The notes under the pieces were generated by a model. That model had not been told where the DNA came from. It saw nothing but the letters and a program-made list of their open reading frames with translations, and ran no database searches. Source: Catelliglobosispora koreensis DSM 44566 (GTDB lineage Bacteria; Actinomycetota; Actinomycetes; Mycobacteriales; Micromonosporaceae). From it: 64,000 nucleotides of DNA. Shown piece by piece: positions 41,912 to 51,500 of this stretch. Position numbers and translations under genes: made by a program. The DNA lies in assembly GCF_000379685.1 (NCBI RefSeq), contig NZ_KB903249.1, forward strand, positions 600,795 to 664,794. Reading direction: 5' to 3'. Positions within the stretch are counted from its first letter, which is position 1; each line of letters starts with the position of its first letter.

Positions 41912-42304
41912 GTGAAGAAAGTGCTCTCACGTCTAGCGGTGGTGACCGCGGCGAGTTTCACCGCGATGCTGGGCATCACGTCGCCCGCATACGCCGGAGA
42001 CACGGTCGAATGCGTGTCTGTCGGCGGATACGAACGTGGCTGCATCACGCACAACGACGACGGCGACACGTTTAGTGTTTGCGACACCCGTGTCGACGGC
42101 GAAGGTGTCTACGGCGCCGTCCAGGAATACATCAACAGCAGCCTCGGCTGGGTGACCCGCGCCTCCCAGGAGGACGGCGGCGACCCCGGCTGCGACAAGT
42201 TCGCCTTCGACGTCACCGTCGAAGACAGAGACGTGTACCGGCTGAAGATCTGCTGGCCGGCGGACACACGCACGACCTGCGACTACGACCCCTTCCGCGA
42301 GTAA
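41912..42304 (+). CDS. Secreted six-Cys small protein
   Basis: 130 residues from the GTG at 41912, with AAAGGA before it. Signal peptide MKKVLSRLAVVTAASFTAML ending ITSPAYA, cleaved before GDTVECVSVGGYERG. The mature part of about 102 residues is acidic (many Asp/Glu) and has six Cys (in VEC, RGC, SVC, PGC, KIC, TTC), enough for three disulfides. No known family by eye. It is divergent from the AfsR-like gene, about 110 bases away, and lies in the same direction as the RHS gene but is separated from it by a strong hairpin. Confidence 0.8.
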   Translation: MKKVLSRLAVVTAASFTAMLGITSPAYAGDTVECVSVGGYERGCITHNDDGDTFSVCDTRVDGEGVYGAVQEYINSSLGWVTRASQEDGGDPGCDKFAFDVTVEDRDVYRLKICWPADTRTTCDYDPFRE

Positions 42305-42318
42305 ACGCCGCTCGTGAG

Positions 42319-42363
42319 CTGAACCAGCGCATCGTCTCCGCCTCCGGCGATGCGCTGGTTCAG
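42319..42363 (+). terminator. Strong hairpin after the secreted protein gene
   Basis: Perfect 16-bp stem CTGAACCAGCGCATCG / CGATGCGCTGGTTCAG, 13-base loop, 14 bases after the stop. No T-run, but the stem is long and GC-rich. It separates the small gene from the RHS gene. Confidence 0.75.
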
Positions 42364-42514
42364 TCTGCAGTTCCCACATGCTGCCGGTGTTGTGCAGACC
42401 CTTGAAAAATGGCGGCTGACCTGCGACGCAACTTTGCCGCAACCGCTGGCCGGCACACTGACGCCCGCCAGCGCTAGCGAGAGTGCTGGCCTGCTCACGG
42501 GGGAGAGGCCTCAG

Positions 42515-45500
42515 ATGTTGCGTGCCGTTCGGCGAATTTCCGCGGTAGTAATCTTCAGTCTTCTTTTGCAGGCCGGCGCAGAGGTCACCCCTGGTGGAAC
42601 GTTCCCGCTGGACTGGCTTAACGTCAGGTTCTCGTTTGGCGACGCGGCACTGGCCTATGCAGGCGTGCCCAAGCAAACCATGGGCTCAGGGCACGACCGT
42701 GGGCACCACGCGCCCAACAAGAACCAGCGGGAGCAGCCAACGACGCCGCCGCGTCCCCAATGGGCGCCCGGCGGGGAGAATTCTTTCAATCCCGCAACCT
42801 CCAAACGCTTGGCCGAGAGTTCTGGCCGCGGGGCCAACGTGTACGAGAACACGGACGGGTCGATCACGGTCCGCTACACGCAGGGTGCGGTGAACTATCG
42901 CGACCGCAACGGTCGCTGGCAGCCGATCGACAGCCGGCTGGTGAATCAGGCTGGCCGCTGGGCTGTGGCCGCCAATGACGTGCAGATTTCGGTCGCCGCG
43001 CGGGGCTTAGCGACACAGGATCTCGCGACTGTCAAGCTGACCGGTGGGCAGTCGCTCAGCTACGGCTTGCATGGCACGAAGGACGTGACCGCCACGATCG
43101 CCGGCCAGACAGCGTCCTATCCCGACGCTTTGCCAAACGTCGACGTTCAGTTGTCCGCTCTTGCCAATGGGGTCAAGGAAACGCTGGTTCTCAAGAACCG
43201 CTCAGCTGCACGAGAGTTCGTTTTCCCGCTGAACCTGACTGGGTTGACGCCCCGGCTGACCGCTGCGGGTCACGTCGAGTTGCTCGATGTCCAGGGCAAA
43301 GTGGCCATGGAGATCCCGCGGCCGTGGATGGAGGACTCCGCACCGGTCAACGAGCGAGGTGAACGGCCGAAGTCCTACGATGCCCGCTATGAGCTGACCA
43401 CTTTGGACGGGCGTCCCGCGCTGAAGCTCATCATGGGCACAGCGTGGCTGGATGACCCGAAGCGGGTGTGGCCGGTCTACCTCGACCCGACGACCTTGGT
43501 GCGCTATTCGGGCGACTACGCCGACGTCTATGTGGACAACGAGTCGGACACCCACGCTGAGGACCAGAACGGCACGTCACTGGCCGTGGGCCGGCATTCG
43601 GGTGGCATCGCGCGTTCCTTCCTTTCCTTCGACCAGTTCGACAACGGCGGTTTCCTGGGCAAGAAGATCTCCGCTGCGAAGCTGCACCTCTTCCACACCT
43701 GGTCAAACACCTGTAGCTCCACGGATGTGTTCAACGTTCACCGCGTGACCTCCGCATGGTCGGTGGCAGGGCTGTCCGACGCCGGGCTAGCCTCGCCTCC
43801 CGCACCGTCGTACACGTCTCCGATCGGCTCGCTGAAGATCACGGACCATTCTCCGGCGTGCACCAACACTGGCGGTAACCGCACGGTCGGGCAATGGCAC
43901 GCGGTCACGCTCGATCCCACAACGTTTCGCGATTGGGCCACGAACCGGGGTTCGTCGCCGGCTCTCGGGCTGGCGCTGACGGCCCCGGAGAACGTCACCA
44001 CGTCGTGGAAGCGGTTCACCTCGGCCAATCTCGGTGAAAGCACGTGCGGCACAGAATACTGCCGGCCCTCGCTGGAGCTGACGTACACCGAGAATGAGAA
44101 GCCTCAGGTCAACAATCTTTTCCCACCATCGGGCACGCAAGTGTCTTCCTTGCGGCCACAGCTGATCGCCGATGTTTATGACTCAGACGGCTTCCCCGCG
44201 ACTCTTGAATACAACTTCGAGATCTTCAACGCCGAAGACGACAAGAACCAGGTGAAGATCGCCGAATCCAATTGGCAGACAAGCAAATCGTGGACCGTGC
44301 CGGCCGGAGTGCTGAAATGGGGCGGCCGGTACCGGTGGCACGTGACCGCGCATGACGGGCGATCCAACAACGGCAAGCCGTCGTTCCCTTGGCAGCCGGA
44401 TTGGCGCTTTGTGCTCACCACTCCGGTCCCGCAAGCCGTCATCACGTCGACGCTCGGCTCAAATGGTCCCGCCGGATTCCAGGCCGGCTCTGGGTCCTAC
44501 ACCACCGCCGCGGTGGATGCGAAGGTCGAAACCGTTGGGCCGCCGCTAGCCATCCAGCGTTCCTACCATTCGCTCGACCCGCGGACATCCGGCGCGTTTG
44601 GCGAGGGCTGGACCTCGGTGCTCGATATGAACGCGGTGGAACAGCACGACTCCACGGGCGCCGTCGTCGCGGTGACCGTGACGTATCCCACGGGGCAACA
44701 GGTTTCCTTCGGCCGCAACGATGACGGCTCTTTCTCACCGGGGCTTGGCCGCGCATCGGTCTTCAAGACGGTCACCGGTGGCTACCAGCTGACCGACAAG
44801 GACGGCACCAGCTACCTTTTCACCGCAGGGTCGGGAGCCGTTGGCCTAACGTCGATTACAGACGCGCAAGGCAATGCGCTGACCCTTACCTACACCGGCA
44901 CGAAAGTCACCAAGCTGACCGCGGCGTCCGGGCGTAACCTCCACATCGAGTGGGGAGCGAACAACCGCATCGCGAAGGTCACGACCGATCTGGTCACCGC
45001 CAGCGATCCGAACTCGGCGCTCGCGTGGACCTACGCCTACAACGGCAACCAGCTGGTGAAGGTGTGCTCTCCGGCGAGCGATGTCAAGTGCACGCAATAC
45101 TCCTATGTGGACGCAAATCTTTACCCGTCCACGGTGGAAAACCTTGACCCCTACTCCTACTGGCGCCTCGGCGAGGCGAGTGGACCTGCCGCCCTGAGTA
45201 ATGTGCTGGAGCGGGCAGGCACCGATGTCGGCACCTACTCCGAGGTCGCGCTCGGGCAGCCCGGCAAACTCGCCGGGACGGCGGCCACAGCGGCGGGCTT
45301 TAACGGCACCTCGTCGCACGTGAGCTTGCCCGCGAAGCTGGAGTCGCAGTCGGGGTACCAGGCAATCTCTATGTGGTTCAAAACCTCCACGGCGACTGAT
45401 CAGGTGCTGTTCGGGCAGTCATGGGATCCGATTACGGCAACAGCCACCAGCGGTCTCTATCAGCCCCTGCTCTACGTCGGCTCTGATGGAAAACTCGTTG

Positions 45501-48500
45501 GTGGGTACCCAATCGCACCTCAGCCAGGACCGCTGGGCTCGCTGCTCGGCTACGGTTCGGGGCGCTGCGTCGACGCGTCGAACACCGCGAACATGAGTCT
45601 GGTCCACCTGTATGACTGTCACGGTGGCGGAAATCAGCAGTGGACGCTGACAGCCACGGGTGAGCTGCGCTTCACTCACAGCGGTGTCACCAAGTGTATG
45701 GACGCCAGCGGCACCGAGGACCTATCCAACGTGGTCGTCTACGACTGCCATGGTGGTGCCAACCAGAAATGGATGCTCAGCGCCGAAGGGCGGGTCAAGT
45801 CACACACCTCGGGGCTGTGCCTAGACACCACGGGAGTCGACAACGCCACCCGCCTGGTCGTGCACACGTGCCACGATCAGCATTCCAAGTCCCAGACTTT
45901 CGCCGCGCGCACGCACAACCCGATGCAGTCGGCGGCGAGTGTGGCCGATGGACAGTGGCATCACGTCGTGCTCACCGCGGCGGGTGACAGGCAGGCCATT
46001 TATGTCGACAATGTGAAGGTCGCTGAGCAGACCGGCATCATCGTGTCCGACATCGCGGCGCGCCATCAGTACATCGGTGCCGGATTCCTCGGTGGCGGCT
46101 GGCCGAATCAGTCACACCCGGATACAAACAAGAACACCGGCGTCCCGGACTGGTTCTCGGGCAGCATCAGTGACGTAGCCATCTTCGACAGGCCACTGAC
46201 CACGGCGATGATCGGAAGCCTCTACGGCTCAACCGAACCGCGCAAGGTGCTGTCGCAGATCAACCGTCCCGGCGGCGGAATCAGCGCGAAGATCACCTAC
46301 GACAGTGTCAGTGGCCGGGCGAAGGAGGTCACTGACGCCAATGGCGGAGTATGGAAGCTGCACACCCCAGAGGTCAAGGGTTCCTCGCAGGTATACGCCT
46401 CGTCTCTGCTCGGCGCGGCGCCGATCGACTACTGGCGACTCAACGATCTGCCCGGCATAACGCAGGCATACAACGAAATCAACGGGTCGGTGATTACGAA
46501 CAACAACGCCGTACTCGGCTCGGCGGACCAGAAGCCGAATGGGCCGTTCACCGACACCTTCGCTCCGACCTTCGACGGAACCAGCGCGTATTTCGAAGCA
46601 GATGGCTCATCCATCGACACCACGAAGTCGTACACCGTGTCGGCGTGGGTGTTTTTGACCAAGAGCGGCGTGTACCAAACCGCAGTCGCCGCTGACGGCA
46701 ACAATATTTCGCAGTTCTATCTCGGCTACGACGCCGCGAACAAATGGCGGTTTGCCGTCTGCCCCACGGACTCCACCAGCACGTCCACGTGCACCCAGGT
46801 GGCACACAACGCTCCAGAGCTCAACAAATGGACGCACCTCACGGGAACCTACGACGCTGGTTCTAAGGCGATTAAGCTTTACGTCAACGGCACGTCGGCC
46901 GGAAGCGCGACCATCGCCACTCCATGGCGGGCAACTGGTCCGTTGAGCGTCGGTGCCAGCAAATGGAGCGGTGCCCGCAGTGCCTTCTGGAGCGGCCGGA
47001 TCGCTGAGGTAGCTACCTTCCGGACCGCGTTGACCCAGCAGCAGATCTGGGCCCAGTACCTCGCCGCAGACAAGGTGACGAACGACCCGAACGCCACCGC
47101 GATGCCGTCCAAGAGCGTGTCGATGACGCACCCCGACGGCAACATCAGCGTCCAGCAGTTCAACCTCTATTCCGGACAGCCGATCGCGGTATACGACGCC
47201 CTCGGATACAAGAGCCAGTACGGATACCACCCGACCAGTGGTTTGCTGTCGACGGTCACCGACCCGAATGGCAACCTCGCCGAGTTCACCTATGACGTGC
47301 GCGGCAACATGCTGACCCGCAAGACGTGTCTCGACCGGCTGGCCAATGTCTGTGGAACCGAGCGGTTTACCTACTTCCCGGACGCCACCACGAAGACACC
47401 CGCAGCCGACCCGCGTAACGACGTGATGCTGACCTATAAGGACGGCCGGACCCCTGAGCCGGGCACCGACAACACCTACCTGACAACCTTCACCTACGAC
47501 ACCAAGGGCAACCCGGTTGAACTCACCGATCCTTTGGGACGCAAGACCTTAGCGACGTTCAGCGATGGAACAAGTGGTATTCCAAGCGGTCTGCCTTTGA
47601 CCGAGTCGAGCCAGGGCGGCGCAACCGCCACGCACACCTATAACGCGGCCGGTGATTTAACCAGGACGGTCGATGCGGCAGGGATGATCACCGAGTTCAC
47701 CTATGACGGCTTGGGCCGGGTCAGCAGCCGCAAGCTCACCTCGGGTATCTACCCGGGCGGCTTGACGACCACGGTTTCCTACAACAAGCACGGCCTGCCA
47801 GAGCAGACCACGGAGCCGGCCGTAACGAACCGGGTCACTGGCGCGGTCCACACCCGGGTGACGACCGTGCTCTACAACGAGGACGGCCAGCCATTGTCGA
47901 TGGCCGTGCAGGACTCCAGCGGTGGCGACGCCGAACGCAAAACACTTTACGGCTACAACGGCCTGGGCCAGCGGTCGTCAATGACGGACGCCTCGGGCAA
48001 AGTCACCGGCTACACCTACGACTTGCTGGGGCAGCGCCGCACGCAGACCGACCCGGCCGGCACGGTGCTGGAGACGGTCACGGACACGACCGGCAAGAGT
48101 GTCAGCAAAGTGTTCAAGAACTACACCGGAGATCCGGACTTCCCTACAGCCCCAGTGGATGTGACAGTCGCCGCGAACTATTACGACCCGGCGGGCCGGC
48201 TCATCAGGGTAACCGACTCTATGGGGTGGGACACCGAATACGAGTACACCGACAACAACTTGCTCAAGAAAACCACCCGCACCAACGGAACCGACCGGTT
48301 CGTGCTCGAAGACAACAGCTACGACCTGGCCGGAAACCTCGTCAAACAGGTCACTAATAACGGCGCTACCGTTCAGGCCTACGCCGTGGACGCGGCTTCC
48401 CGCGTGACGTCCACGACGCTTGACCCCAATGGGCTCAAGCGCACAACGTCCATTACCTACTCGCCAGAGGATCTGGTTAACGCCGTCACGATCAAAGACG

Positions 48501-51500
48501 GCGCCGGAAACGTTGCCTCGCAACAGGAAACGGCTTACGACAAGCTCGGCAGGGTGCTGGCCAAGACGACATACACCGGCGCGGGTGCGACTCCCATCGC
48601 GCGGTGGAAACTCAACGGGGACGGCGCCGACGCCACGGGCAACAGCCCCGGCACAACGTCCAACGTCACCTGGTCGCCGGAGAAAGGCGGTTCCGGGATT
48701 TTCAACGGCACAACCTCTGTCACTCAGGCCGCAGCGGTCGCCGACGTGCAGAACTCCGTCACCGTGTCCGCGTGGGTGAAGCTTGAAGCCAAAGGCGCTT
48801 CGCGGTTCGCGGTCGTGATGCCCGGCGTGCTGGGATCGTCTGCGCTCAAGCTCGGCTACGACTCCACCTTGGACAAATGGCTCGCCGCCATGGCCATCCG
48901 GGAGCCAGGTAAATCCACCAACACATGGGTCCCCGCACCGATGTCAGCCGCCGGTGCGCCACAGGTGAACGTGTGGACGCATTTGGCCGTCACCGTGGAC
49001 ACCGCGGCCAAGACGCTCAAGCTCTACGTGAACGGTGTCCAGGCCGGCAGCTCCACCACCACCTTGCCCTTTACCAACCAGGCCACCGCCACCCACATCG
49101 GTGGCGACGCGGGTCAACGGTGGCAGGGCGGCATCGCCGACGTTCAGGTGTATCAGAAGGCGCTGTCCTCAGGTGAAATCTCCCAGGTGTACGCCGGTGC
49201 CGCTCAGGAACAGAACTGGGGAACCTACCGCGATTACACTTCAGGCGACGGCGACAAGGACGGCAAAGCCGATCTGCTCGCGATCCGGTCGGCGGACAAC
49301 ACTCTCGTGCGCTGGTCGGGCAACGGCGACGGCACCTTCACCTACGGCGGCACCGTCAACGGCGGCTGGTCGGGGTTCCGGGACCTGATGTCGGTGGACT
49401 TCAACCGTGACGGCTGGCTCGATCTGCTGGCCGTGCGGACCTCCGATCACACGATGCAATGGTTCAAGGGAACCGGTGCCTGGACCTACGCCGCAGGCGT
49501 CACCGTCGGCACGGGCTGGAGCACAGACACGAAGCTGACCGCCGCCGACTTCAACGCTGACGGCAAAACCGACGTGATGTCCGTCCGCTCCACCGATGGT
49601 GTGCTTCGGTTCTACTTCGGAGACGGAATCGGCGGATTCAACGGCAACGACTCCTATGGCGGCGGCAACCAGACCTACACCAACCGCATGTCGGGTGACT
49701 TCAACGGTGATGGCAAAACCGACATGATGGCCGTTCACAGCAACGGTGAGTTGCACTTCTGGTCTGGCAACGGCGGTGTCTCCTTCGGGGCTATGGCGGT
49801 CATCCAATCCGGATGGACAGGGCTCAGCGAAGCGACCTCTGGTGACTTCAACGGTGACGGGCGCCTGGACGCGTACGCGGTGCGATCCTCGGATGGTGCC
49901 CTGGTCCGCAGGCACCGGACCCTGCCAGCACCTGAACCGCATGGGGTGGCGTTCACCAACATTGGCGATCTCGCCTCGGTGTCAGGAAGCTACCCGAATC
50001 CAGCCAACAAGGTGATCCGGGAATCGTTTGTGCGCGACGAATCCGGGGTTGCGAAGAAGACCATCGACCCGAATGGCAACGTCACCCACATCAGCTATGA
50101 CGAAGCAGGACGGCCAGTTAGTGTCACCGCTCCGTCGATCACCAGCGAAGTGCACGGGACTTCGCCGGTCACGCTGGTGCCGATCTCGTCGGCCGGTTAT
50201 GACACCTTCGGGTCAATGACCCAGACGCGCAATCCCGTGGGTGAGGTCGTGACTCGCACCTATGACGCCATGAGCCGGGTCAAGACGGTGACTTATCCGT
50301 CCTACACGCCACCCGGTGCGTCAACACCCGTTGTCCCGTCAGTCCAGTACGGCTACAACGAAAACACCGGTGACCTCACTAGCGTCACCGACCCGCTCGG
50401 CAACATGACGTCGCAGGCATATGACATTTTCGGACGCCTGACGAAGCAGACCAATGCGGATGCTGGCGTGTCCCGCTACACTTACAGCCTCAATGGCGAC
50501 CTCTTGTCCGCCGTCGATCCGACGGGTGCGGAACGGCGGGCGACGTGGGACTACCTTGGCCGGCAGGTCACCGCGACCGAGATCGTGCGGCAGACGTCTT
50601 CCAACCACACAACCACTTTTGGGTACGCCGTAAATGGTCTTCTATCTTCGAAAACGTCACCAGACGGTGTGCGTATCGAAGTAACCCACAACACGCTTGG
50701 CGAGATAGCCTCCACCAAGGATGCCGGTGGCGCTGTCGCCACCTACACCTATGACGCGGCAGGCCGGCTGCTGAAATCGCTTCTGGCCGACGGCACGAGC
50801 ACAGTCGACGCCTACGACCTCTCCGGCCGCATGCAAGCACGTAAGTGGTTCAGCAACACGAACGCATTGCTGCGTACGGTTTCGGCCGGATATGACCGCA
50901 ACGGCAATCTAGTGTCATCCACGGACGGGCGTGGCACAACGAAGACGTTCACCTATGACGCGCTCAACCGACTCATGTCGCAGGTCGAGCCAACGTCGGT
51001 GACTGAATCCATCACGTCCACGTTCGGTTACGACGCGGCGGGCCGGCGAACCCGCTTCACCAATGGCCGCGGCAACGCCACATGGACCACCTACAACACC
51101 CTCGGCTTGCCTGAATCCATTGTGGAACCAGGCGACCACCGCTTCACCTCGGTCTACGACAAGGCCGGACAGCTCGTGGAAGAGCGCATTCCTGGCGGCG
51201 TAACGGTCAATCACACCTATGACGAGATGGGTCTGCTAAGGCGCTCCGCGGGCTCGGGAGCCGAAGCGGCGACTGAAGACCGGGTCTTCGGCTATGACAA
51301 GGCCGGCCGGGTGACATCACTTTCCGGTCCGGGCGGCACGAATACGCTCACATGGGATGATCGTGGCCTGCTGCGGTCGGTCGCTGGTCCCTCGGGCAAC
51401 AACACGTTCACCTACACCGGCGATGGCCTGATGAAGACACGTCAGGATGCCGCCGGGACCACGACCTACGGCTATGACACCGCAGGCCGCTTGGGCACAG

